Source: ZC4RG17 sp036259475 | Lineage (GTDB): Bacteria > Actinomycetota > Acidimicrobiia > Spongiisociales > ZC4RG35 | DNA: 30,027 nt | Direction: 5' to 3' | NCBI GenBank assembly: GCA_036259475.1 | Contig: DATABS010000082.1 | Location: 1 to 30,027, forward strand | Shown: piece by piece, positions 1 through 7,336 of the stretch | How positions within the stretch are numbered: position 1 is the stretch's first letter | Layout: each line of letters begins with the position of its first letter | Notes under the pieces: generated by a model | What the model was told of the DNA's origin: nothing | Databases searched by the model: none | What the model saw: the letters and a program-made list of their open reading frames with translations, nothing else | Made by a program: the position numbers and the translations under genes

Positions 1-1020
1 CAGAGAGAGGAAGGCGGTGGCGACCTCGTCGAACGTGCGCAGCATCTGCTCCTGCGGGGAAAGCCCCTCCAGCCGGGGGCTCCGCCCCGAGACCGCCTCG
101 TGCGCCCGGTCCAGCTGCTCGAGGGCCATCGCCTCGCGGGCGACGGCCGCCGTGCGGGGCGAGGTCAGCAGCGAGCGGAAGAGCAGGAAGGGCCCCCGCA
201 GCTCTTCGTCGGCGGTGACTTCCAGGACCCAGAAGGGCGGTTCCATTTCCGAGGCGAGCTCGGCGGCGGACTCGAGCAGTCGCGTCTTGCCGATCCCCGC
301 TTCGCCTTCGATCACGACCGCCCGCAGCCCCGCGTGAGGTGTGGCCGACAGCTGCTGGGTGATCACCTCCAGCTCGCGAGACCGGCCCACGACCGGCCCC
401 TGGGTGGAGCGCGAGGCGGTCGAGTCGAAGGCGGCGGCCGAGGCGGCCCGGGTCTCTCGAGTGGCTCGCTCCCGCTCGGCGGCCTTGTCCCGCCACAGGA
501 CCTCGAACAACCGCCACCGCTCCTGGAACCCCTTCAGCCAGAAGAGCCCCCGATCCACCACCCGTGTGTCCCCCATCGTTCCCGCCAGGTCCTGGACTAT
601 CTGGGAGACGAGGATCTGGCCGCCCTGGGCCTTGTCGGCGACGCGGGAGGCGGCGTGGACGGCGGTGCCGTGGGCGTCGCCGGCGGACTGGGCGACGTCT
701 CCGGCGTTGAGGCCCATCCGGACCGACAGTTGTTGGTCGGGATTGGCGTTGTTGTGCTCTTCGATCGCCCGCTGAATCGAGGCGGCGGTGGCGATGGCCT
801 GATTCGCCGAGGTGAACAGCGCCATGAACCCGTCGCCCAGCGACTTGATGTCCACCGCCCCGGCGATCTCCAACCGGGAACGGACGAGATCGTCGTGGAG
901 CCGAATGATCTCGTTGGCGGCGACGTCACCGACCCTGACCCGCAGATCGGTCGAGCCTTCGAGGTCCGTGAACAGGATCGTGAACGTCCCCTGGACGGTG
1001 GTGCTCTCCGGTTCGCTCAA
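1..1020 (-). CDS. Class III adenylate/guanylate cyclase with AAA ATPase domain (partial, N-terminal 340 residues)
   Basis: The minus-strand frame is open from a TTG at 1020 to the left edge, so the C-terminus is missing. The TTG is chosen because an SD-like GGGAGG (complement of 1027-1032) lies 7 nt upstream. The N-terminal cyclase domain shows FTDLEGST (first metal Asp, about residues 17-24), KSLGDGF (substrate-specifying Lys and second metal Asp, about 59-65) and GTAVHAASRV, where the transition-state Arg is kept but the usual Asn is His. A linker leads to an ATPase domain starting VVGRSRELE, with Walker A GEAGIGKT. The family (cyclase plus AAA/LuxR-type ATPase) includes cytosolic sensors that make a cyclic nucleotide or act as STAND-type regulators. 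It reads away from the rest of the window and no partner is visible. Cyclase activity is likely but unproven because of the Asn-to-His change. Confidence 0.85.
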   Translation of the reverse strand, partial: MSEPESTTVQGTFTILFTDLEGSTDLRVRVGDVAANEIIRLHDDLVRSRLEIAGAVDIKSLGDGFMALFTSANQAIATAASIQRAIEEHNNANPDQQLSVRMGLNAGDVAQSAGDAHGTAVHAASRVADKAQGGQILVSQIVQDLAGTMGDTRVVDRGLFWLKGFQERWRLFEVLWRDKAAERERATRETRAASAAAFDSTASRSTQGPVVGRSRELEVITQQLSATPHAGLRAVVIEGEAGIGKTRLLESAAELASEMEPPFWVLEVTADEELRGPFLLFRSLLTSPRTAAVAREAMALEQLDRAHEAVSGRSPRLEGLSPQEQMLRTFDEVATAFLSL

Positions 1021-1026
1021 TCCCAA

Positions 1027-1032
1027 CCTCCC
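1027..1032 (-). promoter_or_regulatory. Ribosome binding site fixing the TTG start of the cyclase gene
   Basis: On the minus strand GGGAGG lies 7 nt before the TTG at 1020. No ATG or GTG in this frame lies at a sensible place before the conserved FTDLEGST motif, so this site decides the start. Confidence 0.6.
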
Positions 1033-1222
1033 GAATTCCCGACACGTTACAGGCGCGTACGGGAGATCGCCTCCACGCGACGCCCGCGAAGGAGCTTTTC
1101 TCTATTGGGGCAGGTCCCACGGCTTGGAGCTTTCCTTGAGCGGGATTGGTGAGACCCTGGAGAGCGCCTCCGCACGATGCGGGTGTCGTCATCGAACGGC
1201 ACCACAGCGTCAGGAAGGCCCC

Positions 1223-1396
1223 ATGTACACCTACACGACCATGCGTGCCCTGCAGAAGCACCGCTATCGATCGATGACCCCGACGGGTGTGAGCATCGCT
1301 CGATCGGTAGCGGCGAACCTCGCTCTACGCGGCTACTGGCTGAGTTCCGAGCTACTCACCACCGAGTTCCATCCCAAGGGACCGGTGACCCGATGA
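1223..1396 (+). CDS. Small hypothetical protein (57 aa)
   Basis: ATG at 1223 is preceded by an SD-like AGGAAGG at 1212-1218. The stop TGA overlaps the ATG of the next small ORF in an ATGA arrangement at 1393-1396, a typical sign of translational coupling. The product is basic, has no cysteine pair and no clear membrane segment, and I do not recognise a family. Evidence that it is real rests on the SD and the coupling only. A chance ORF is possible in GC-rich DNA. Confidence 0.4.
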   Translation: MYTYTTMRALQKHRYRSMTPTGVSIARSVAANLALRGYWLSSELLTTEFHPKGPVTR

Positions 1397-1659
1397 ACCA
1401 GCTCTCCAAGAGCGATTCGCTCACGCGCAGGACCGTCTGGTTAGTTGTCGGCCTCGGCTTGTTGGCGGGGTGTGACAGCCGGCCAAGCGCCTTGGACGAT
1501 GACACAGCAATCGAAGCGAGGCGCGAAGTCGTCCGCGACATTGGTGAGGCAGAAAAAGGGCCGGCGCTCCTCTGGCACAGCCCGGACCTTCTCGACAATC
1601 AAACCGCCGGTCCACCACTCGACAGCACCCTGCGACGGCACGATCCCTATCCCGAATAG
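1393..1659 (+). CDS. Small putative lipoprotein (88 aa)
   Basis: The N-terminus has charged residues (Lys7, then Arg12-Arg13), a hydrophobic run and a lipobox LLAGC (Cys at about residue 27), as in signal peptidase II substrates. The mature part is only about 60 residues and is polar, with no domain I recognise. Its ATG overlaps the stop of the 57-residue ORF upstream (ATGA). The pair sits divergently from the cyclase gene and converges on the YihY-family gene. The role is unknown. The lipobox makes it more credible than a random ORF, but it could be a remnant of a longer lipoprotein gene. Confidence 0.45.
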   Translation: MNQLSKSDSLTRRTVWLVVGLGLLAGCDSRPSALDDDTAIEARREVVRDIGEAEKGPALLWHSPDLLDNQTAGPPLDSTLRRHDPYPE

Positions 1660-1877
1660 ATCTTGCATCGGCTAACACCGTCGTTTCCGGCGAAGGAGTC
1701 CAGCGAGCCTGGGGGGAAGTTGGTGAATCAGCCCTCCCCACGTCGATCCCGTGGCCGGGGATGACGGTTGAGGGCGGTGCTTGCCATCGGGCGCATATCG
1801 AGGATGAGCACTCCGAGCGCGGGGGATCTGCGCCTAACGCCGGGGGCGACCGGCGATGGGCACAGCCTTCACTACAG
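1660..1877. other. Convergent intergenic gap
   Basis: This gap lies between the 3' ends of the small lipoprotein ORF (plus) and the YihY-family gene (minus). I see no convincing coding frame, no long inverted repeat with a T-run, and no mobile-element ends. Confidence 0.4.
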
Positions 1878-2810
1878 TCACCTCGCGGACCTCGAATTCC
1901 TCGCCTCGCGTTGCAGGTCCTCGGTCACACCCACCTGCACGGCGCGTTCCGCCTCGAGCTGGGCGGCGAACGCGAGGCCGGCGAGCACCGCCAGACCGGA
2001 CAGTTGCGCCCACAGGAAAAACCCGATGAGCCCCGCCAGACGCCCGTACGTGTCACCGAATGTCGAGCTAAGGGTGAGGTAGCCGGCCAGGCCACCGGAG
2101 AAAAGCAGCCAAAGGACCGTTGCCGTGATCCCACCTACGATCAGCCAGGACACACCCGGCTGATCGCGATTGGGTGCGACCTGGTAGAGGACCGCCAGGG
2201 CGACGGCAACCGCCACGGCGCCCAATGGCCAACGGAGCCAGGCCCAAGGCGACTGCCCCTGCAGCGCGTCGGTGATAGCGCCACCGAACGCGATCGCCAC
2301 GAAGGCCGCAGACAGGAGCAAGCCCACGCTGAGTGATAAAGCCAGGCTCAGGGCGTACCTATGGAGGAAGGAGCGATCTTCGTCTTTGCCGTAGAGGCGA
2401 CCGGCCCCCTGCTGTATCTGGCTCATGCCCACTGCTCCTGATGTCAGTGCGGCCATTCCTCCGGCAAGCATTGCCAGGCCGTTGCTACGCGCCCCGCTCT
2501 GGCCCTGTTCGACGGCCTGCTGAAAGAACGCCGAAGTGGACCCCGGCGTGAGTGTCGTGAGTATCGCGTCGACCGAAGATTGGAGCTCTCCGCTCCCCAA
2601 CCAGACCGCGAACGCAACCAAGAAGATGAGAGCCGGGAATGCAGTCAGGACGACGGCGAACGCCACTGCCCTGGCATATGAGTAGCCGTCGGCGCGCCGG
2701 AATCGCAGCATGCTCTTCTTGAGAAGCGGCACATACCGGACACGGCGTAGTACCTCCCAGGCGTCCTCCGTGTCGAGTTTCTTCGTCTCCGGTACTAGAT
2801 CAGCCGCCAA
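1878..2810 (-). CDS. YihY/BrkB (virulence factor BrkB) family integral membrane protein
   Basis: The 310-residue protein has a short cytosolic N-terminus, then about six hydrophobic segments. These include one near residues 46-70 (ARAVAFAVVLTAFPALIFLV) and later Gly-rich helices ending in a charged tail. This layout, with the SYARAVAFAVVLTAFPALIF and FGDTYGRLAGLIGFFLWAQL type motifs, is typical of the YihY/BrkB family (Pfam Virul_fac_BrkB), whose function is poorly defined; the old RNase BN name for YihY is wrong. The start is TTG at 2810, supported by GGAGG 7 nt upstream. The gene stands alone, separated from the catabolic island by about 400 bp, and nothing ties it functionally to its neighbours. 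Confidence 0.85.
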   Translation of the reverse strand: MAADLVPETKKLDTEDAWEVLRRVRYVPLLKKSMLRFRRADGYSYARAVAFAVVLTAFPALIFLVAFAVWLGSGELQSSVDAILTTLTPGSTSAFFQQAVEQGQSGARSNGLAMLAGGMAALTSGAVGMSQIQQGAGRLYGKDEDRSFLHRYALSLALSLSVGLLLSAAFVAIAFGGAITDALQGQSPWAWLRWPLGAVAVAVALAVLYQVAPNRDQPGVSWLIVGGITATVLWLLFSGGLAGYLTLSSTFGDTYGRLAGLIGFFLWAQLSGLAVLAGLAFAAQLEAERAVQVGVTEDLQREARNSRSAR

Positions 2811-3220
2811 GGGATCGCCTCCAGATAGCCCCGCCAGAACAGGCGGTTGACTACCCGCTCACACCTTCCGGCAAACGGGTGTCCGACCCCATCGGCATGC
2901 GCTGTAGCCAGTTCAGAAGCGGTGCAGCGATTGCCATGACGATCCCAAAATCGGACCACGGTGGACATCACAGGACTGCTGCATCCAGACCGCGAGCAGA
3001 AGTTGGAGGATCGACAGAGCCCCTGACCGGCCCCGAATGCGAAAGGAGCCTGTCTGTGTCGGAAGATCTCCGCCGGGGCCGCCCAAACCTTTCCAGCGCG
3101 AGAGTGCTCTCCTCGTGGCTGAAATCACCGACTACCCGAACCCAACCGATAAAACTCGCTCCAATGCCAGTCTGGTATGCCGAAGATGGCTCTCACTTGG
3201 GCTACGGCGCCTCGCAGGTG
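2811..3220. other. Intergenic gap without recognisable gene
   Basis: About 400 bp separate the YihY gene start from the end of the ten-gene minus operon. Short frames on both strands have no SD-supported start, no domain signature and biased composition. It should hold the YihY promoter and the operon 3' end. A 15-bp inverted repeat (ATGCCAG-T-CTGGTAT, 3164-3178) is present, but no gene start lies next to it and its loop is too short for a hairpin. Confidence 0.4.
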
Positions 3221-3784
3221 TTAGGCCCAGCGCTGGTATAGGTCATGATGAACCTCGAACTGGTCGAGGATCTTTCCTGCCGTATGGTCCAGAAGGTCTC
3301 GGATCGTCTTGGGCTTGTGGTAGAAGGCTGGCACGGGCGGGAGGACCGTGGCACCGGCGAGGGTCACAGTCTCCATGTTCCTGATGTGGATGAGATTGAG
3401 CGGCGTCTCCCGAGGCACCAGGACGAGTCGGCGTCTTTCCTTGAGGCAGACATCCGCCGCCCGGCTGACGAGATCGGTCGTGTTGCCGCTGGCGATGGCG
3501 GCGAGCGTCCTCATCGAACACGGAACGATGACCATACCCATCGTCGTGAAGGATCCCGACGAGACGGCAGCTGCAAGGTCATCTGGCTGATAGAGAACGT
3601 CGCCGAGGGATTCCAATTCTGTCGGATCCTTCCCGAGCTCGAGCTCGATCGTCTTTCTGGCGCCGGCCGAGATGACCAGGTGCGTCTCCACATCCCCGAT
3701 TGCAGAGAGCGCCTCGAGGAGCGCTTCGCCGAGGTGCGGAGCGCTCGAGCCCGTCATGGCGACGATGAGTCTCCGCACGTTCAT
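3221..3784 (-). CDS. ubiX: UbiX/BsdB-family flavin prenyltransferase
   Basis: This 187-residue flavoprotein is predicted to prenylate FMN with dimethylallyl phosphate to make prFMN, the cofactor of UbiD decarboxylases. Visible family marks are the N-terminal nucleotide loop TGSSAPHLG, CSMRTLAAIASG, the RAADVCLKERR helix, VPRETPLNLIHIRNM and the C-terminal PPVPAFYHKPKT. The ATG at 3784 is chosen over an upstream in-frame start because residues before it are Arg/Pro-rich and lie inside the preceding gene; the chosen ATG forms an ATGA overlap with that gene's stop. It is the last gene of the minus operon, whose second gene is a UbiD decarboxylase, so it almost certainly serves that enzyme. It could equally be named bsdB/vdcB by analogy with three-subunit hydroxyarylic acid decarboxylases. 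Confidence 0.92.
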   Translation of the reverse strand: MNVRRLIVAMTGSSAPHLGEALLEALSAIGDVETHLVISAGARKTIELELGKDPTELESLGDVLYQPDDLAAAVSSGSFTTMGMVIVPCSMRTLAAIASGNTTDLVSRAADVCLKERRRLVLVPRETPLNLIHIRNMETVTLAGATVLPPVPAFYHKPKTIRDLLDHTAGKILDQFEVHHDLYQRWA

Positions 3785-4800
3785 CGCTCTCCTGGCGCGG
3801 TGCGGGCGGCCGACACGCCGGTCACCGACCATACCCGGAGTAGATCCTCGAGCCGGCGCTCCCTGCCCCCGGACAAGAGGGAGACCGTGATACGGTCCGC
3901 GCCGATTTCGGAAAGGTCCCGGAGTCGAGATGCGCACCCTTCCACATCGCCGACGATCGCCAATGAGGCGGCCAGTTCGTCGGATACGACGTCGGCGTGA
4001 CCGGCCGATACCGACAGATGGCGGTTGAAGTCATACAACTTGGCGGCCGCCTGCATCTCGGCTTCGAATCCTCGCAGAGAGGGAGGTAGTCGTTCCCACT
4101 TCGTAAGCCAGCGTGCCTGCGCCGAGGCCCAGGAACGGACGGCATCTACCCCCGGTTCGTCCCCGTCGACCGCCATCGTGACCCAGACATCCCTGAAGAC
4201 GTCTCGATGGTCGCGGCCGCGGCTCCGAGCCCCTTCTTCCACGAATACCATCTGCGAGCGGAGAACGTCAGGGTCAGCGGGACCCATGATGATCACACCA
4301 TCCGCTGAAGCCCCTGCCAGTCGAAGCATGCGGGGTTGGCTGGCGGCTACGAAGATCGGCTCCGCGGGCCCCTCATTGCCGGCCAGTCGAACTGCATCCT
4401 CATCCATCGGGACACCTGCCAACAAGGAACGAAGGCGCTGGATGCCGCGCTCCAGTTCCCTCACCGGCTGCGGTTCCAGACCGATCGAGTAGACCGCACT
4501 ATCACCCGCTCCGACACCGGCCAGTATGCGGCCGGGGGCCAGGGCTCTCAGCGTGACGAGCGAGTTGGCGACGACGGTTTCGTGGCGGGTCACCAGGTTG
4601 GTCACACCGGGTCCGAGATGGATGCTGTCTGTGGCGTGGGCACACAGAGCCAGTAGGGCATAGGCGTCTCGCATCGCGATCTGTGAGTCGATCACCCAGC
4701 ACGCCGAAACCCCTCCGGCTTCGGCCTCTTTGACGAGGCGGATCATCCGATCGACCGGTTCGCGGTGACTCCATCCCAGCGAGACGCCCAGATCGGTCAT
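3781..4800 (-). CDS. LLM-class (luciferase-like) F420- or FMN-dependent oxidoreductase
   Basis: The 339-residue protein has the bacterial luciferase-like TIM-barrel pattern: an N-terminal strand (GVSLGWS), GPGVTNLVTRHETVVANSL, GVGAGDSAVYSIG, and PIFVAASQPRMLRLAGASADGVI. These match the methylene-tetrahydromethanopterin reductase-like (Mer) branch, where F420 is the usual cofactor in actinobacteria. The family moves a hydride to or from a small molecule, or is a monooxygenase with FMN. Its ATG overlaps the nitrilase stop (ATGA, 4797-4800) and its stop overlaps the ubiX ATG (3781-3784), so it belongs to the minus operon. Within a catabolic route it could reduce an activated ring or unsaturated acid; substrate and exact cofactor are not decided by the sequence. 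Confidence 0.85.
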   Translation of the reverse strand: MTDLGVSLGWSHREPVDRMIRLVKEAEAGGVSACWVIDSQIAMRDAYALLALCAHATDSIHLGPGVTNLVTRHETVVANSLVTLRALAPGRILAGVGAGDSAVYSIGLEPQPVRELERGIQRLRSLLAGVPMDEDAVRLAGNEGPAEPIFVAASQPRMLRLAGASADGVIIMGPADPDVLRSQMVFVEEGARSRGRDHRDVFRDVWVTMAVDGDEPGVDAVRSWASAQARWLTKWERLPPSLRGFEAEMQAAAKLYDFNRHLSVSAGHADVVSDELAASLAIVGDVEGCASRLRDLSEIGADRITVSLLSGGRERRLEDLLRVWSVTGVSAARTAPGER

Positions 4801-5714
4801 CGAACCGGGCTCCGGCGGAGGACGCCGTAGGAAGAATTCTGAGCGACGAGCGGACCGTATACCGATGGACGGCGATCACGCATCACCGGAAATACATCTG
4901 ACGCCGCCAGCAGATCGGCGCCGGGAAGCGTGGCGATCAGTACATCCTCGTGGTCACCCGCCGTCGAGATCACATTCCCGGTCGCCGTAACGACCCGGCT
5001 TCGGCCATACAAGGAGAATTTGTGACCGCGGGCCTCCATGTCCCCGACCCCATTGACGAACACGACATGAGCGTGGGACTCGAGTGAACGGGCCACCGGG
5101 AGAACCTCACCCAAACGACGAAGGTGAGCGATGTCGAGCCAGTTCGAAACCATGATCAGAATCTCCGCGCCCTGCAGGGCGGCGATCCTCGTCACCTCCG
5201 GGAAAAGGAGGTCGTAGCAGATCATCGGGGCGATCCGTCCGGCCCGAGTGTCCACCACAACCACGTCGTCTCCTGGAGTGAAGTAATGGTTCTCCTCCAC
5301 CGGGAGGTGGATCTTGCGATAAACAGCGGCAAGCTCTCCGTCGTCGACGACGGCCACCGAGTTGTAGAACTCATGTCGCATCGTGGCTGGTTCCATCAAG
5401 CCGACAACCAGTACGGCGCGACGGCCACGAGACGCCGCCTGCAGCCGCGGTAGGGAAGAGGCGGCCGCCTCTTCGGCAGCTCGAGCCAGGATCCGCTTGC
5501 GGCGCTGGTCATAGCCTTTCAGAGGGATGTACCCGGTCAAGGCGACCTCGGGGAATATCACAAGGTCGGCCTCGTCTCCGTGCATGTCGTAGATCGACTC
5601 CACCATGGCCGTGTTCGCGGCCACGGCCCCGTCGTCGGACCAAGCCTGTTGGGCGGAGATTTGAGCGACGACCACGGTGGTGTCTTGGGGTGGCGTGTAT
5701 TCAGGTTCGGGCAT
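4797..5714 (-). CDS. Nitrilase/carbon-nitrogen hydrolase family amidase
   Basis: The 305-residue enzyme carries the nitrilase-superfamily triad: Glu56 in FPEVALTGY, Lys134 in YRKIHLPVEEN and Cys166 in ICYDLLFPEV, plus MVSNWLD after the nucleophile. These enzymes hydrolyse amides, carbamoyl groups or nitriles through a thioester. The ATG at 5714 is used because residues encoded upstream lie inside the thiolase gene and lack homology; this still overlaps the thiolase end by 14 nt. The ATGA junction with the downstream oxidoreductase shows coupling. Together with the M20 enzyme and the cyclase-family hydrolase it gives the island three potential C-N bond hydrolases, which suggests a nitrogen-containing substrate or amide intermediate (inference). 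Amidase is more likely than true nitrilase. Confidence 0.88.
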   Translation of the reverse strand: MPEPEYTPPQDTTVVVAQISAQQAWSDDGAVAANTAMVESIYDMHGDEADLVIFPEVALTGYIPLKGYDQRRKRILARAAEEAAASSLPRLQAASRGRRAVLVVGLMEPATMRHEFYNSVAVVDDGELAAVYRKIHLPVEENHYFTPGDDVVVVDTRAGRIAPMICYDLLFPEVTRIAALQGAEILIMVSNWLDIAHLRRLGEVLPVARSLESHAHVVFVNGVGDMEARGHKFSLYGRSRVVTATGNVISTAGDHEDVLIATLPGADLLAASDVFPVMRDRRPSVYGPLVAQNSSYGVLRRSPVR

Positions 5715-6912
5715 GGACGTTTTCCAGAAGCAGGGCGTCGGTCTGCCCGAAGCCGCCGCAGATGGCGACCGCCGCCCAGCGAGTATCCGATTCGGTGAGC
5801 TGACGGGCCGCAGTGAGGACCAGTCTGGTTCCACTGGCTCCCACCGGGTGACCGATGGCCACGGCGCCACCGTTCATATTGGTTCGCGCGAGAAGAGCCT
5901 CCTCGAGGTCGGAGTCACCATCGGCGAGTCGGCGGACACTGACTAGTGGAGTTGCCGCGTATGCCTCGTTGATTTCGATGACGTCTAGGTCGGCAGGGTT
6001 GAGTTCGTAATCGTCCAGGAGGCGTCGAATGGCAAGCCCGGGTAGGTAAGCGGACGAGGTCGGTGATTCCGCAGTCTGGAGGTAGGCCGCTACCCGCACG
6101 GACGGTTCCTTGCTCAGCCGGCGGGAGGTGGCTTGACGGGACAGGACGATCGCGGCGGCTCCGTCGTTGAGCCCCGGAGCGTTGCCGGCGGTGATGGTCG
6201 GGCTGTTGCGAACCGTCGGAAGCCGGGCGAGTGCTTCGAACGTCGTGTCGGGCCGGGGATGCTCGTCGGTCGAGAAGATGCCGTCGGGGGTCGACACGGG
6301 CGTTACTTCGCCCTTGAAGAATCCGCGTTCCATCGCGCGGGCATGGATGGTCTGACTGCGGACTGCCCATCGGTCCTGGGCTTCCCGCGTCACCCCGTGC
6401 TCGAGGGCGACTTTTCCCACATACTCGGCGATCGTGGAGCCGGCGATAGGCGAGTGCATGACCAGGATGTCTTCGACGTCAACCGCTCCGGGACGAGCGC
6501 CTCCCCAACGCGTCCCATGCATGAGCCGCGGCGTACGGCTCATAGACTCGATGCCGAGGCAGAGCACCGCTTCCCCGTCGCGGTCGATCGTGCGGGCGCC
6601 CAACCCGACGGCGGTGGCTCCCGAGCAGCACGCCCGATCAACCGTCAGCGAAGGGAGCGAGTGCGGAAGACCGGCCGCTACGGCGAGCTGGCGGGCGGGA
6701 ACCATCATCCCGCCCTCGATCATGCCCATTCCGACCTGGAACTCGTCGAGCTCTTCCCCCGGCCAGTCGAGCTGTTCGAGCGTCGCCGTGATGATCTGGC
6801 GGCCCAGTTCGACGAGACCCACATCGCGGAGGGCGCCCCCAAACCGGCCGAACGGACTCCGGGTTCCGCCCACGATCCAGACGTCATCGAATGTCTCGAC
6901 TCGGGTCATCAT
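5701..6912 (-). CDS. Thiolase (acetyl-CoA acetyltransferase family)
   Basis: The 403-residue protein has the thiolase-fold catalytic set: Cys95 in RACCSGAT, NEAYAATP, the general-base His in GHPVGASG and the second Cys in ICGGFGQ near the C-terminus. The N-terminus IVGGTRSPFGRFGGAL is typical of degradative thiolases. It would cleave a beta-ketoacyl-CoA with CoA to release acetyl-CoA, the natural last step of a ring-cleavage or beta-oxidation-like route. The start is the first of two adjacent ATGs (6912), with GGAGAA 5 nt upstream. It begins 19 nt after the cupin stop and its 3' end overlaps the nitrilase gene, so it is part of the minus operon. Length is normal. Substrate specificity is unknown. 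Confidence 0.92.
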   Translation of the reverse strand: MMTRVETFDDVWIVGGTRSPFGRFGGALRDVGLVELGRQIITATLEQLDWPGEELDEFQVGMGMIEGGMMVPARQLAVAAGLPHSLPSLTVDRACCSGATAVGLGARTIDRDGEAVLCLGIESMSRTPRLMHGTRWGGARPGAVDVEDILVMHSPIAGSTIAEYVGKVALEHGVTREAQDRWAVRSQTIHARAMERGFFKGEVTPVSTPDGIFSTDEHPRPDTTFEALARLPTVRNSPTITAGNAPGLNDGAAAIVLSRQATSRRLSKEPSVRVAAYLQTAESPTSSAYLPGLAIRRLLDDYELNPADLDVIEINEAYAATPLVSVRRLADGDSDLEEALLARTNMNGGAVAIGHPVGASGTRLVLTAARQLTESDTRWAAVAICGGFGQTDALLLENVHART

Positions 6913-6931
6913 CAGGGTTCTCCGGAGCCCC

Positions 6932-7336
6932 TCATTCGTACGAGTCCGAGCGTTCGTCCTTGGTGTACTCGAACCGGGGCATGATCACGCAGACATGGAC
7001 GTACGGCTCGTCTCCGATTTCAAAGCGGACGCGAGCCCCATCGGGAATGACGTAGGTGTCTCCGGCTCGAAACGTCTTGGTCACTTCCTTGCGATGGTTG
7101 GGCGCCAGGGTATAGGTCACGACCGCGCTTCCCCTTGTGACGATGTGCACTTCGTCGTGCCAGAAAGCCCAATTGACGGTCGTGCCCGGTGGGAACGCCT
7201 CATGGGCGATGGCGGCACGCGCGTCGTTGACGACGAATTCGACCTGGAAGCTCTCTTTGTCACCGATACGAGAACCGCCGAACGTGCGTACCGCAGATTC
7301 GAGGAGGCGCTTTTCATCGAGGTGGGCTGCGATCAT
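6932..7336 (-). CDS. Cupin-domain protein
   Basis: The 134-residue protein has a single cupin barrel: WHDEVHIVTRGSAVVTY is motif 1-like and FRAGDTYVIPDGARVRFEI is motif 2-like. The metal His set is reduced (His in WHDEVHI, then a late YVHVCVI), so metal binding is uncertain. Small cupins in catabolic islands serve as isomerases, dioxygenases, hydrolases or ligand-binding accessory proteins. ATG at 7336 overlaps the stop of the PaaK-like ligase (ATGA, 7333-7336), and the thiolase gene follows after 19 nt. The direct function is not recognisable; operon position links it to the CoA-dependent steps. Confidence 0.8.
   Translation of the reverse strand: MIAAHLDEKRLLESAVRTFGGSRIGDKESFQVEFVVNDARAAIAHEAFPPGTTVNWAFWHDEVHIVTRGSAVVTYTLAPNHRKEVTKTFRAGDTYVIPDGARVRFEIGDEPYVHVCVIMPRFEYTKDERSDSYE

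Noticed and set aside
100..1152. 350-residue plus-strand open frame
   Set aside because: Antisense shadow of the cyclase/AAA gene: the minus strand encodes clear cyclase and Walker A motifs, while this frame is Arg/Gly/Pro-rich without a domain.
3164..3178. 15-bp near-palindrome ATGCCAG-T-CTGGTAT
   Set aside because: It shares TGGTAT with the operator, but no gene start is adjacent, the spacing differs and the 1-nt loop cannot form a hairpin.
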